Assembly: GCA_021927905.1 (NCBI GenBank)
Contig: BLLK01000047.1
Coordinates: 2,108,001-2,172,000 of the forward strand
Origin: Chaetoceros tenuissimus
Taxonomy: Eukaryota > Bacillariophyta > Thalassiosirophyceae > Chaetocerotales > Chaetocerotaceae
Reading direction: 5' to 3'
Length of the DNA: 64,000 nt
Shown in pieces: positions 11,201-21,741 of the stretch; the first letter of the stretch is position 1; each line of letters begins with the position of its first letter. The translations under genes and the position numbers were made by a program. The notes beneath the pieces were generated by a model. That model was not told the DNA's origin. It did not search any database and saw only the letters and a program-made list of their open reading frames with translations.

Positions 11201-11246
11201 CTCATCTTCTAAAGGAAAGAAAACAGGGGGAAAAAAGACAACATAG
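8226..11246 (+). CDS. Unknown 952-aa nuclear-type protein, three exons
   Basis: Exons are 8226-8665, 8759-10021 and 10091-11246; introns 8666-8758 (GTAAGT...AAAG) and 10022-10090 (GTTAGT...AAAG) restore one frame of 952 codons. The N-terminal ~300 residues are low-complexity, rich in Ser/Thr/Asn, with a basic stretch and six perfect D-A-P-V units. The middle third looks folded, with alternating hydrophobic segments. Near the C terminus come CEDCTGCIKC and HNCHCLFC, Cys/His groups that could bind zinc, then a Lys/Ser-rich tail that could be a nuclear signal. I do not recognise the family. No signal peptide; a DNA- or RNA-binding nuclear role is only a guess. Confidence 0.65.
8683..8736 (+). 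repeat. Perfect 27-bp tandem duplication inside intron 1
   Basis: Two identical 27-bp units, 8683-8709 and 8710-8736, lie within intron 8666-8758. Each begins TTGCTAATAATTAACC, which includes a plausible branch-point sequence (CTAAT), so the intron seems to carry two candidate branch sites. Confidence 0.85.
9069..9140 (+). repeat. Six perfect 12-bp coding repeats
   Basis: GATGCTCCTGTT is repeated six times without a mismatch, giving (Asp-Ala-Pro-Val)6 in the 952-aa protein. Perfect identity at third codon positions suggests recent expansion or active homogenisation. Confidence 0.95.
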
Positions 11247-11454
11247 AATGTACTTTGGTGTATACGTTCAAAAAATTGGGGAAACTGTATATTTGTACAT
11301 ATTTACATGATTGTATGGGTTACGAACGGTGGAAGTCCGTTGGCCACAAAAAGAACTAAAAATAAGTGTGAAGTTGTGAAATTGTATGGCTTACTTATTG
11401 TAGATCATTTCGATAGAACTTTTGGATTGTTTCAAAATGAAATCAAAGTTTGAA
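11247..11454 (+). other. 3' flank of the 952-aa gene
   Basis: This is likely 3' UTR leading into the minisatellite. I see no gene. Confidence 0.3.
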
Positions 11455-11934
11455 AGCACGATGACCTATACTAGCTCATGTACGTACATAGATAGTTAGT
11501 TGAAAATCAACTAGGCTAGATACAGTTAGTTGAAAATCAACTAAGTCAGAAAACACGATGACCTATACTAGCTCATGTACGTACATAGATAGTCAGTTGA
11601 AAATCAACTAGGCTAGATACAGTTAGTTGAAAATCAACTAAGTCAGAAAACACGATGACCTATACTAGCTCATGTACGTACATAGATAGTCAGTTGAAAA
11701 TCAACTAGGCTAGATACAGTTAGTTGAAAATCAACTAAGTCAGAAAACACGATGACCTATACTAGCTCATGTACGTACATAGATAGTTAGTTGAAAATCA
11801 ACTAGGCTAGATACAGTTAGTTGAAAATCAACTAAGTCAGAAAACACGATGACCTATACTAGCTCATGTATGTACAAGTCAGAAAACACGATGACCTATA
11901 CTAGCTCATGTACGTACATAGATAGTTAGTTGAA
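11455..11934. repeat. 97-bp minisatellite of palindromic units
   Basis: The array has four full 97-bp periods (ATGACCTATACT begins at 11461, 11558, 11655, 11752 and 11849), then a shortened 42-bp unit and a final partial copy starting at 11891. Units are nearly identical. Each contains the palindrome ATGTACGTACAT and two copies of the hairpin AGTTGA-AAA-TCAACT. The last copy overlaps the 3' end of the acetamidase gene on the minus strand and supplies its final codons and stop. Confidence 0.93.
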
Positions 11935-12878
11935 CATTGACAGCACCCCAAGTTGCCTTGAACAGATAAAAATACAAAGGAATCTTCAGGGGTAAAACCC
12001 CACTGCCCCACAAGAAGACGCGCTGCTTCTTCACAAGCAACTTCTGTTGTTTTCGGAATGTTTTCAACTACAACTCTGTGCGTGTAAAAGTGTGTTTTCG
12101 TTTCTGTGACAGGAAAAATAATTGGTTCATTTGAACTCTCGAAAAGTTTGCCACTATTCTGAGTATTTGCTCGTGTCTCCTCCTTTTTCAATACACGACA
12201 GCTTAATGTCGCTACTCCACTGCATTCTACTCCCGTTCCGCATATTTCTCCATCACCCATAGCTGCATGCATGTCCCCGATGCTCAAAAAAGCACCTTTC
12301 TTATTAACTCGAAGATAAACAATGCTATCTTTACAAGTCATCCGATCATCAAGATTTCCACCATGAGCTCCAGCTGGCATTGTCGGAATCGACACGGATT
12401 CATCGCCTGAAGGTGCAACTCCAATAACACCAAGCATTGGTGAGGCAGGAAATGTTATTCTTTCTTTTCTGTGATTATAGGTACTACTTTGTAGCTCTCT
12501 CATTGTCAACATATTGGATTTTTTATCAAAGTCAAAGAATCTAGTGTTTTCCGCCAGACTGTTAGACTTTTGCACATGTTTTGACAACTGACCATAGGAA
12601 CAACCAAATCGAGAAATGCCAATACCTTCTGGTTGAATATCATGCAGAGTCACTGCTAATATATCACCAACTTCGGCTCCTTCCACAAAAATTGGTCCAG
12701 TAACAGGATTTAAAGTTTCATATGGTACTTCTGCAGATGGATCACATGGTGTAACTTGACCATTGAAGCAATCGACAGTTTCTACCTCAAACACTTCGTG
12801 CTGGTCCACCTTGAGAACAGGTAGATGTGATGAGCTAAAGCTGTAGTGAAGGTTACGCCTTGAAAGTCGTTTTGGCAT
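11901..12878 (-). CDS. Acetamidase/formamidase family protein
   Basis: The product is 325 aa in one exon, ATG 12878. It belongs to the FmdA_AmdA amidohydrolases, which release ammonia from formamide or small amides. Family landmarks are visible: GPIFVEGAEVGDILAV (about 64-80), PAGAHGGNLD (about 168-178), GDMHAAMGDGEICGTGVE (about 200-218) and GFTPEDSFVFLSVQGNL near the end. No signal peptide is clear, so it may be cytosolic. The last ~9 residues (from S-T-N-Y onward) and the stop codon are encoded by the minisatellite, so the usual family C terminus after the GNL segment has been replaced. Enzyme activity may persist because the active-site motifs lie upstream. Confidence 0.85.
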   Translation of the reverse strand: MPKRLSRRNLHYSFSSSHLPVLKVDQHEVFEVETVDCFNGQVTPCDPSAEVPYETLNPVTGPIFVEGAEVGDILAVTLHDIQPEGIGISRFGCSYGQLSKHVQKSNSLAENTRFFDFDKKSNMLTMRELQSSTYNHRKERITFPASPMLGVIGVAPSGDESVSIPTMPAGAHGGNLDDRMTCKDSIVYLRVNKKGAFLSIGDMHAAMGDGEICGTGVECSGVATLSCRVLKKEETRANTQNSGKLFESSNEPIIFPVTETKTHFYTHRVVVENIPKTTEVACEEAARLLVGQWGFTPEDSFVFLSVQGNLGCCQCSTNYLCTYMS

Positions 12879-13246
12879 AAGTATCTCTTAAATAAGGAAA
12901 GGAGGTAGCCTCTTAGATTCGTCTAATTAATTTTCAATTTGAAGAAAGCCTTCTTCCATCAATATAGTATTTGAAATATAATAACAACACAACACAGCTC
13001 CTTTCTTTACCAAAGATGAGGGTTGGCTAGGGTGCGGGTTGGCAAGTTGGCACCTGGTACCAAAGATACGTACGTATTTTGAATCGCTTCCGGGTTTCTT
13101 TCTTCAAGAGATTTACATTATGTAATACAAGGTAGATAAATAGAGACCATTTTTACTCGTAGTCCTTATTAATTTGCTGTAAAAAAGGGGGTTTTCAGAA
13201 GTTCCTGCAAAAACTGTTTACTCTATTAGCAGTATGATTCTTGCTT
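12879..13246. promoter_or_regulatory. Upstream region of the acetamidase gene
   Basis: This 368-bp stretch lies between the acetamidase start (minus) and the SDR stop (minus). It contains the palindromic string TACGTACGTA at 13067-13076 and a G-rich tract at 13019-13050. No gene seen. Confidence 0.4.
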
Positions 13247-13932
13247 TTACATTGAGTCTAATATGTTCATAATTTGCGAGCATGCTCCTTTTACGTCGTA
13301 CAAATCAGCTCGTAAACAATTTCCGTCTTGGCAATTCATTTTTACCATTTCCTCACATGCTTTTGCACGATCTTTCTTCAAAGTAATCTTGAGGTCGTCG
13401 TCATTTAATGACAGTAAAATTTGTTTTGCAGATGGATTCAATCTCAAACTCTCTCTGATTAATCTCTCACATGCCATTGTCCTTTGTTCGGTATATCCAC
13501 CAACTAAATTGATAACAACATCTGCTTTCGGTAACGTATCATCAGACCATCCCATCCAGTCACTTTTTACATAAGAAATGAGAAATTATTAGTGAAAGAG
13601 TCGAACACATTATATTCATAGATGGTGAAATCTCAAAACACCTACCATCCAACAATGTCTAAAAGATCACCCGCATCCCAATCTCTAAGTGAAACTGAAT
13701 CATGTTTGTTCAAAAAACTTTCGCCGATCCAACCAAAAGCTTCAGAAACTCTTGCTGGAGCAGATGCAAGAAAAGCGTTCCTACACAATATTTTGATATC
13801 ATGTTTTTGTTGATTATGTAGTTGGGATGCTAAAGAAGCTCCAACCTTTCCAGTGCCTGCAGCAATCACAATATTCAAAGCTTGACCTATGCATGCGATA
13901 GATGCTAGTACTAAGAGTGTCAATGATCTCAT
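13247..13932 (-). CDS. SDR-like NAD(P)-binding epimerase-type protein
   Basis: Two exons on the minus strand: 13646-13932 and 13247-13562; intron 13563-13645 (83 bp, GTAGGT...AAAG). Splicing joins TG to T (Cys) and gives 200 aa. Residues 1-18 form a signal peptide (MRSLTLLVLASIACIGQA) directly followed by a Rossmann start, NIVIAAGTGKVGASLASQL, the G-x-G-x-x-G-type dinucleotide loop. A second strand ADVVINLVGGY lies near residue 110. The protein resembles the N-terminal half of TIGR01777-type epimerases but is short and lacks an obvious Y-x-x-x-K pair. The signal peptide suggests ER, secretory or plastid location. Substrate is unknown. Confidence 0.72.
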
Positions 13933-14294
13933 GATGAATGGAATAGGTACCTAATAGTGTGGTTGCTGTTATGCTGTTGTGGACAGTAAAATATTTTTTG
14001 CATCTTGAGGAGGTAATCTTTATTTTCTTTGATCGTAACCTATTTCTGTGGTACGTATGATACGTACGTGCATTCATGGTGAAAATGTCTTTCACGGAGA
14101 AATCCAAATCAAGAGACTCCCAACAACAAAGAGCTACCAGGGAACAGTGGTGATACAGTGATGCATGTAATCAGGAAAGTACAGTTATTTCTCTCATACT
14201 TCTACTCTATCTTGTCCCAAGAAGACTGTCAAGACTGTGGAGTTAGAGACGAAGAATTTTGCCACTACTCTTCTTCTAGTTAGCTGAAATAAAT
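13933..14294. promoter_or_regulatory. Divergent promoter region with TACGTACGT
   Basis: This 362-bp gap separates the starts of the SDR gene (minus) and the TPR gene (plus). It carries GTACGTATGATACGTACGTG at 14051-14070. No gene is seen. Confidence 0.4.
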
Positions 14295-16094
14295 ATGGTG
14301 CTCTTTTGCTGTGTACAAAAGAAAGAAGTTGATGGTCGAAGGAATGGAGCAGTAGAAGACACCGATCAAGAAACAGGAGCACAACCGATGGATGATAAAA
14401 ACAAATTCTCCCCGGAAGAGCTTGGTGTTAGTGTGTTCTTTTTAGAGAATACTCTTCAAGCTGAGATCCGCGATTCTTCTAAGCCTAATGCAAACCTTGA
14501 TACAATTGAAGAATCCGTTCTTAAGAAGAAGGGTTCTCAAACATTATGCCCAAGAGATGGCAACCTTGGGGCTTCCTATGTTGACTGTCTAGATGGTCCT
14601 GAAAATGTAGGCAAGGCAAATCTTATCTTGAGTTTTGATGAAAGGAGTGACATTCAAGGAGTGTTGCAAGCCTTGGTTCGATATTGCGAAGATCATAATT
14701 TGGAAAAGAAAGAAACATATGTTTGGACATCTTGTCTTTGTGAAAATCTTTGGAGATCACGTGGTATGACTAGTAAAGATCAGCTACGTGATGAGATCGG
14801 CAAGAAAATACGTAAAGCTGATAGACATCTCTATGTGATTTCTCCATGGAATAATCCCTTGTTGCTGGTAAGGATAGAATTTTTCTTTTGATTGTGACTT
14901 GTATGGATGTTTTTCTAATTCTTTATTATATTTTGTCTTTAGGAGCGATCAGAGTTTTTGTATGAATTGTATCTTGCATTCAAAAGCAATCGTAATATCG
15001 CACTTACGATGGCAACTGCTGAAGAAGACAAACTTGTCAAAGCTATGAAGAGTGATGATCCAGGGTCGTATAAATCCTTGGTCGATGTTATTCTTCATAC
15101 TACGATTCAGGGTTCAAAGGCTTTTACTGAGGAGGAAACAAAGATAATGATGGACGTGGTTGATGAAGATATTGATGCATCTGTTCTGAATGTTTACATT
15201 ACCTCGATCTTGAGAAAACTTATCGTGAATTATTTAGATGATTTGATCCAGCTCTATACAATCCATTCGAAAGATCCCAGAAGGGATCTTGACTTGGCAG
15301 ATCTTTTATTCGGAATTGGGAACTTCATCAATGATATAGAAGATCAAGATAAGGCAGTAGATATTCTTCTTCGCTGCAAGGATATTCGAGAGGAGGTCCT
15401 TGGTGCAAAACATAGACTGATTCCGCGTACCCGTAACAGTATTGGTATGGCCTACGATAGTGCAGGTAAATTCAATGAGGCAATTGAAATGTACAAAACG
15501 AGTAAGGAGCTTAACGAAAATGCAAAGAGGGAGTTTACGACAGAACAAGCGTCTGTTTACACTAGCCTTGGATTTGTTTATGACAAACAGCATGAATACG
15601 ATGAGGCTATCAAAATGTATAGGAAGGCTCTACACATCAGCGAGAAAGTCAATGGTTCAGACCACACTGAGACAGCAGATGCATATAATAATATTGGCAC
15701 AATGTACTGTAATCAAGGTGAATATCAAAATGCGGTTGAAATGTTCGAAAAAGCGTTGGCAATTAGAGAAAATGTTTTGGGTAGCGAACATCTCATCACT
15801 GGTGATACTTACAACAACCTTGCATTCGTTTATCTCGATGATGAGAAATATGATGACGCGATTTCTATGTATGAAAAGGCTTTGATTGTGTATGAGAGAG
15901 TTCATGGAACAAACCATAGTATCACTGCATCTATCTATTTCAGGATTGCGGATGCATTCGATGAAAAGGGAGATACAGAAAAAGCTCTAGAGTACTTTGG
16001 CAAATCGAGAGACTCATATGAAGCGTGTCTAGGAAAAGGGCATTGGAAAGTATTAGATGCTATGGCTAAGATCAAGAGCTTGTCAAAAAAATAA
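14295..16094 (+). CDS. TPR protein with kinesin-light-chain-like repeats
   Basis: Two exons, 14295-14867 and 14943-16094, with intron 14868-14942 (75 bp, GTAAGG...TTAG, phase 0), encode 574 aa. The C-terminal half (about 290-550) has six or so TPR units of the kinesin-light-chain/NPHP3 type: A-x-x-Y-x-N-(I/L)-G-x-x-Y, E-A-I-x-M-Y-x-x-A-L and H-x-x-T-A-D-x-Y-N-N. The N-terminal ~190 residues hold ETYVWTSCLCENLW and a following charged helix, resembling a domain (TIR-like in layout) found before such TPR arrays in algae. No signal peptide. It is probably a cytosolic scaffold or sensor; the ligand is unknown. Confidence 0.78.
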
Positions 16095-16509
16095 TTGAGG
16101 TATGAACAAGTTTTTGTAGTATAATTATACGGAGCGTGTGTGAAGCAACAAGGATGGCTTGTCCATCATTGATGAACGATATAATTCAGAAAAATAAGTA
16201 TTTTTTATGTAAATTTGTTATTTTCGCTTGATAGCTTTGCAATGTAGATACAAGTTTGAAAAATGCCAATGACATTGGTTATTGACATGGCATAGGTGTC
16301 ATTCTGGCTCATTCTGGCTAAAAATATCTCATACTTTTTCTAAAAAATCCCCCCGGCCACATCACGCACTCACACTTTTCATCCCTCATCCATTCATTAC
16401 AACATCATACACATTACACATACATACATCATATGAATATACGAGTACACAACATCGCACAGAAGTTTTAGTTACCATTACTGTGATATACTTGGTAGTT
16501 AGAGACAAT
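16095..16509. other. Intergenic with CA-rich leader
   Basis: This 415-bp stretch ends in a C/A/T-rich, G-poor tract (about 16350-16460) just before the plastid protein start. It probably includes the promoter and 5' UTR. No gene is seen. Confidence 0.35.
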
Positions 16510-17275
16510 ATGAAGGTCGCATTACTTCTTTCCCTGCTAACAATCTCTACTGGCTTTCAATTTCCAACTTACCAACAAAATGAGATCCAAAGACGGGCGT
16601 GGATATCAAACGCCCTCATTGCAGTCGGAACGAATCTTCTTCTGGAAAATGCAAATGCTGACGATGCCGATGCAGAGCTGTACGAGAGTCCATTAGAAGA
16701 CACCGCCCCTGAGGAGCGATCAGGTTTAGTAGTCTTGAGAGTTGCAGAGGTATGTAACTTTCAGGAAAAGATTCTACGGGCAGTTGTGAATAAGGACATT
16801 GACGCAGAAATTGGTCCGTTTCAAATTGTGTTTGGTACTCAAATATTACTTAAAAATAGCAATATTTCTGGTAATATGAAGCTGATGATTGAGACTGAAA
16901 TTCCAAGAGCAAAGCGACGATTAGGTATGTTCATTTAATTTTTTTATTCACGGCATTGATAAATGTAAAGTTACATTGATGATTCCTTTTATAATGATAG
17001 CTGCAAAGAATGCGGCTAATGCCATGAATACACTCCAGAGTATTCAAACTACAGCAGCGAAAATTCAGCGTCCATTTACAGAGGAAGAAATGCTTGAAAT
17101 AGCGGACTTATATCGAGATGCAAGACTTCAATTGAATGCTCTTTATGAGTACTTATCAGAAGAAGGAAAAGAAAAATACTATGGCTATTTCATGCAGGTG
17201 ACCGAGTACGAGAAGAAGATTGCAGATGGAGTGTATAATCCGGAGTTAGATGGCAAGCTCAAGTTTGACTATTAA
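16510..17275 (+). CDS. Thylakoid-lumen-type helical protein
   Basis: Exons 16510-16924 and 17001-17275 with intron 16925-17000 (76 bp, GTATGT...ATAG) encode 229 aa. I chose ATG 16510 because it opens a clean signal peptide, [19 protein letters not shown], whose GFQFP end resembles the plastid A-F-A-P cleavage motif. A twin-Arg stretch ([19 protein letters not shown]) ending in ANA then looks like a lumenal transit signal, so a thylakoid-lumen location is inferred. The mature ~175 residues appear all-helical and could form a PsbQ- or Psb31-like four-helix bundle, but I see no decisive match. The stop lies only 10 bp from that of the convergent gene at 17286. Confidence 0.7.
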
Positions 17276-17285
17276 AATTGCCCTA

Positions 17286-19412
17286 TTAGGTATTTCTATT
17301 GAATTCGTATTTGACAATTTCGCTGTAGTATGTCTGTACAATGGTATCGATGTCCACAGCATTTTGACAAGCTTCAATTGCAGAGCAGCACTCATGAAGT
17401 AATCTTGCTGCATTATCTGGATTGAAGAGTTCACTTTCAACATTGTACTGCCGAACTTGACTTAGTTTTTCATTCTTATACTCATTGAGGTCAATATCAT
17501 TGTCATTTGTTGATTGTTTGTCCATTTCCATGTCTATTTCATTTTCTGCCATGGAATTGTCGTCGTCATTGGTTGGACCTTGATTTGAAACAATATTTTC
17601 TGATCTATAAAATAGTTTCTTTTCAAATAAAGGTCCTCCTTTCCATTGGACATCATCGTTGATCCCGTGGATACGATTCATTCTTACTGTTGATCTACGG
17701 GTGCTCTGATTGGATAGTCCAGTAGACATGAACTTTGTTCCTAGTGTAGCATTTTCTGCGGATTTGACATTGATAACAGATGCCTGTTCAGGTAGAGCTT
17801 CAAGCTCTCTTGATCGCGTGCGACCACCTTTTGGTCTACTTGGTAAACTTCTTCGAGTCCTTTGTGGTAGAGAAATATAGAACTTGACATGTACAACAGC
17901 CCATTCTTTTTTACTCGCCCTTTCCCATTGTGTAAACTGGTGGTTTTGGTGCAATTTTTCCATCTCATTCCTTCTATTCGCATGCCCTTGAGTCGAAAAG
18001 TTATAGTTATCATTCTTTGCATAATATGTAGTACCATTGTCATCATTCATTGGAACCTCAGGTTCCTGATCAAATTCATCCTCGTCTTCCATCTGCATAT
18101 CCGTATCAACATTGATTTCTGGAACATTACTTTCGATAGGCCTATCGTCCCGTCTTCTGTATCCCCTATTTGTATGAACTCGTGGATTTTTGCAAATACT
18201 TACAAATTGTTCTGGAGACACGGTTCCTCGAAACAAAGCATTGCGTCCTGTTGTAGGATGATCCAATATTGTTTTTATCGTTCCTGTTGAATAATACCAA
18301 TCCATTTTTGTGAGTCCTATATTGGTTCGTTTCTCAAAAAACTCGACTTTTGATTCTTCCACACTTCCAGTGAAAGTCCAACCAAAGTGGGTTGGGTCTG
18401 GGTACATTTCACTATTCACCCGTTCGCCATTGTAGTTCGGTCTAATACCATTATAGCGCGGTGTATTTTTTCTTTCATTTGAGGCTTCTTGTGGCACTCT
18501 GACTTGATCATCCTCTTCTAATTTCACAACGTTTATGGAACTCAAGCTGACCTTTTTCGCTTCCTGCAGAACCCATTTGTGAGCTTCGAAATATCGTTTG
18601 TTATCTGGCTTAATAGTCCGCGTTTGTGACGAAGGTAATGGAGCATTTCGTGCAACAATGGTCTCGTCGAGTGTAATTTCACACGATAAATTAATGGGTG
18701 TATTATTCTTCACTTGAAAATAAAAACTTTTGCCAACTGCCGCATTCGGGATGATTACATTTGTCCATGCCTCGTGTGCATGCGCAGGACCTTCTCCTGG
18801 ACGATCCATTTTCGGCAATATCAAGCCTTTTCCATCCATGGAACGTTGATACCTTTCTACATTCTCGATCGAATCTGGTTCATCGAGAACCATGTTGACT
18901 TCCACAAAATCTTCTTGCAAATCTTTTGTGACTCCCAAAGCTGCCAAGATTGAACATTTCGTCTCTTCAATGGAACAACCAGCACGGTAATACATTCCTT
19001 CAACTTCTCGTTCTGCATCTTGTTGACTAACTGTTTCATTTTTTGAATTTATCCTGTTATTAACATAGTACCGAATGAGGCCACCAATTTGTTGCTTCCA
19101 TTGACTGTGTATAGAATTTTTAGCGACAGATATTGGTTTCAATGAACGTCCACGTCCATGAATATTTCTATTTCTACTCCTGCCCCGACCTCTCCCGCGG
19201 CCTCTTCCACCAGAAGTTACTCTTGAGAAATCTGTCGATGAACTCACTACTTGATCAGGATATTCCTGCTTGACTTTCACTTGAGTTCCTGATTTCCTTG
19301 CTTTATGCACTGATTTAGATCTATTGTTGCTTCTCTTTCCTCGCCCTCGTCCTCGTCCTCGCCCTCTTGATGAAGAGTTGTTTCGTCTCGTCGTATTTGT
19401 GGTTCTATTCAT
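17286..19412 (-). CDS. RGG-rich protein, 708 aa, diatom-type unknown
   Basis: A single-exon minus-strand gene from ATG 19412. The N-terminal ~100 residues contain two Arg-Gly blocks (RGRGRGRGRGKR and GRGRGRGRGRSRNR), typical of RNA-binding RGG regions. A folded segment at ~105-165 (QWKQQIGGLIRYYVNNRI) looks helical. A beta-rich segment follows at ~205-300, and then TGTIKTILDHPTTGRNALFR with CKNPRVHTNRGYR around 370-420, a style I associate with uncharacterised diatom protein families. The C-terminal third is acidic and Asn/Asp-rich. No signal peptide or membrane segment. Nuclear or cytoplasmic RNA association is inferred from the RGG boxes only. Confidence 0.65.
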   Translation of the reverse strand: MNRTTNTTRRNNSSSRGRGRGRGRGKRSNNRSKSVHKARKSGTQVKVKQEYPDQVVSSSTDFSRVTSGGRGRGRGRGRSRNRNIHGRGRSLKPISVAKNSIHSQWKQQIGGLIRYYVNNRINSKNETVSQQDAEREVEGMYYRAGCSIEETKCSILAALGVTKDLQEDFVEVNMVLDEPDSIENVERYQRSMDGKGLILPKMDRPGEGPAHAHEAWTNVIIPNAAVGKSFYFQVKNNTPINLSCEITLDETIVARNAPLPSSQTRTIKPDNKRYFEAHKWVLQEAKKVSLSSINVVKLEEDDQVRVPQEASNERKNTPRYNGIRPNYNGERVNSEMYPDPTHFGWTFTGSVEESKVEFFEKRTNIGLTKMDWYYSTGTIKTILDHPTTGRNALFRGTVSPEQFVSICKNPRVHTNRGYRRRDDRPIESNVPEINVDTDMQMEDEDEFDQEPEVPMNDDNGTTYYAKNDNYNFSTQGHANRRNEMEKLHQNHQFTQWERASKKEWAVVHVKFYISLPQRTRRSLPSRPKGGRTRSRELEALPEQASVINVKSAENATLGTKFMSTGLSNQSTRRSTVRMNRIHGINDDVQWKGGPLFEKKLFYRSENIVSNQGPTNDDDNSMAENEIDMEMDKQSTNDNDIDLNEYKNEKLSQVRQYNVESELFNPDNAARLLHECCSAIEACQNAVDIDTIVQTYYSEIVKYEFNRNT

Positions 19413-19909
19413 TATCTCGTGATTATGAATGTCGAGTAACTACCTATGTAAACATGTATACCATACCACAGACGAACTGAGAAGATGATAAAGACAACAG
19501 GAGAGAGAGGGCAAGGGCAGTTATTTTCTTTGTACGTACTATAGCTACTAATCGGATTTGCTTAACGGATTATTAGATGCACACTTTTTATAGAAGTTCA
19601 AGTAAAGTAACTTGAATATTAGAAAATAGAGGTGATCTACATAGACTTGCTAGAACTTCTCAATAGTTTCTTTAAGTGGATATATCAGCCGCTTATGATT
19701 GAATTGAAGCTGAGCAAGAGGTGATCATTGACAAGTCTCCAATGGAGGAAAGAGGAGGGAGACAGTCACAGACCCGGATCTTGCGAAAAGTTACATCACA
19801 CATCACACCATCCACATCACACATCAATCTCATTCATCTAAACAGATCCAACATCTATCTATATTTAAATAACTACGAATCTCTATTGGAAACTCTATCA
19901 CTAAACGAT
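19413..19909. promoter_or_regulatory. Divergent promoter region
   Basis: This 497-bp gap separates the RGG gene (minus) and the phosphoesterase gene (plus). It contains TGTACGTACT at 19531-19540 and a CA-rich leader (about 19793-19850). An in-frame ATG at 19742 would extend the downstream protein, but it would hide the signal peptide, so I treat it as 5' UTR. Confidence 0.4.
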
Positions 19910-21677
19910 ATGAAAATCCATCTACTCTTTCTAAGTTTGCCATTTTCTGAAGCCTTCAGTGCAGCTCATTCTTTGCATCATAAAAGATGGGTCAACACTA
20001 TCCTGTCGTCGTCAAGCTCAGATGACGAAATCATTCAAAAGTATAGAGACCATTCAGTGCGCGATTCCTTCAATTTAATTGTGTTGGGAGATTTACATTT
20101 GGAAGATGATATGACAAAGCACAATCAAGCTAGGGATGACTGTATCTCTGCCTTGAAGAAGCTATCTTTACTACCAAGTCCTCCTCCAACAGATGACAAT
20201 GATTCTTCTCCCTTGAAAGTTCATGATTTGGTGAATTTGTATCAACAACATCCCGCAGGTAAACTTAGCTGTAATCAACTCGAGATGTTGCTTGAATATC
20301 AAAAGCAGGAGGATAAAGATGCATTAAATTGTCATTTGGTTTCATTGGGTGATTTAGGACGAAAAGATATACGACATGAACCCGGTGATGCTGGTACAAC
20401 CAAATCTTTTCAAGATGCAAAAGAGTTTTTTGACAGTTTTTCTCCTATCACATATGAATTAGTTACTGGAAATCACGATTTGGAGGGGTTGGATGAATTT
20501 GATACAGATGAAGGGAACTTACAAGCTTGGATGGACTGCTTTGGAAAGGACAAGCCATACTTCTCGAAACAGATTGGTCCCAAGACTTTATTAGTTGGAT
20601 TATCTACAGTTCGATTTCGCAACTCTCCTCATTCTTCACATGAATGTCATGTTGACGATGAACAGCTTGAATGGTTTCAAGAAGTTTTGAAGAAGACTCA
20701 TCCAGATCAGGAGGAAGGATGGAGAGTTTGTGTATTTACTCATGCCCCTATCATGGGAAGTAACTTACGAGTGCTGCAAAATGTACATGTCATCAACGGA
20801 TGTGCCTGGATGAATCACTGCTCAGAAAGTCGATCATCCTTTATTGAAGCAGTCAAAAATAATCCCCAAATAAAGCTATGGAGTTCTGGTCACTTTCATT
20901 TGTCACATGAATTTGCTGACTCCTTGTCCAATGTGAATCATTGTACATTTATGCAAGTTGGAGTTGTAGGTGAGAAGAGTACTAGAGATCACACTAGACA
21001 AACACGAATTGTACAAGGTAATAGTCGTGAGTTCAATATTTACACTGTCAATCACCATGTGAGAATGGAAGATGGTAGTGCTGACTTGCGTCTCGATGCT
21101 ACAATTGACTTATCAAGTGGCGAATTAAAGCGACAAGAGAACAAACCATTAGATGGAGACGAAAGTGAAGATGTATGGAACAAAGAAGACAATGTTCTTT
21201 TTGGTGCTTACGTCCCACAGGAAGAAGATGGATGTTATTTAGAGGCGCCGAATGGCCGAATAGTGTGTGAAAATGAATTGGGAGAAAAAGGTAAGGTCAA
21301 AACAGCTCTTAAATTCATGCCCTGAAGTAGTATCATGGTATCTCATCATCCTAATTTTGATAGTGTGTTGGTGGCATATGAATGATGGAAAAGTTCTTGG
21401 AGTACATGATGGTCAAATAGTAGAATACGACGCCACCACACTTTCTCCACTAGGAATAGTTGTGAATACTAAGGAGATGGGAAAACGTGAAGTCTTGATT
21501 GTAGGAGAAGAAAATGAGAAAGTTCTTGTCTTGGTTGACCCAGATACAAATAAATTTGAAGTAATTCACCCGAATGATGATGGAAGCTACTGGAGAAAAT
21601 ACCAAAGAAACAAACGAGTTCGACAAGAAGAAAAGGCCAGAGAATTGGCAGCACAAGCTTGGTTTGGTAAAAAGTAA
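19910..21677 (+). CDS. Calcineurin-like metallophosphoesterase, secretory or plastid
   Basis: Exons 19910-21290 and 21364-21677 with intron 21291-21363 (73 bp, GTAAGG...ATAG) encode 564 aa. ATG 19910 gives a signal peptide, MKIHLLFLSLPFSEAFSAA, with an E-A-F-S-A-A end that could also be a plastid cleavage motif. All metal-binding motifs of the family are in order: GDLHLEDD (about 59), SLGDLGRKD (about 145), TGNHDLE (about 185), FTHAPIMG (about 276) and SSGHFHLSHE (about 325). The C-terminal ~190 residues form an extension that is not part of the core fold; its last part is encoded by exon 2. Substrate is not predictable from motifs. Confidence 0.87.
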
Positions 21678-21741
21678 TCTTTTTTATAAAGAATAATGAG
21701 TACCATTATCTTTTTTACAAAGATGCGGGAAGTGTCTGCTT

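Noticed and set aside
11455-11934. CRISPR-like array
   Set aside because: There are no distinct spacers; units are directly adjacent and nearly identical, as in a minisatellite.
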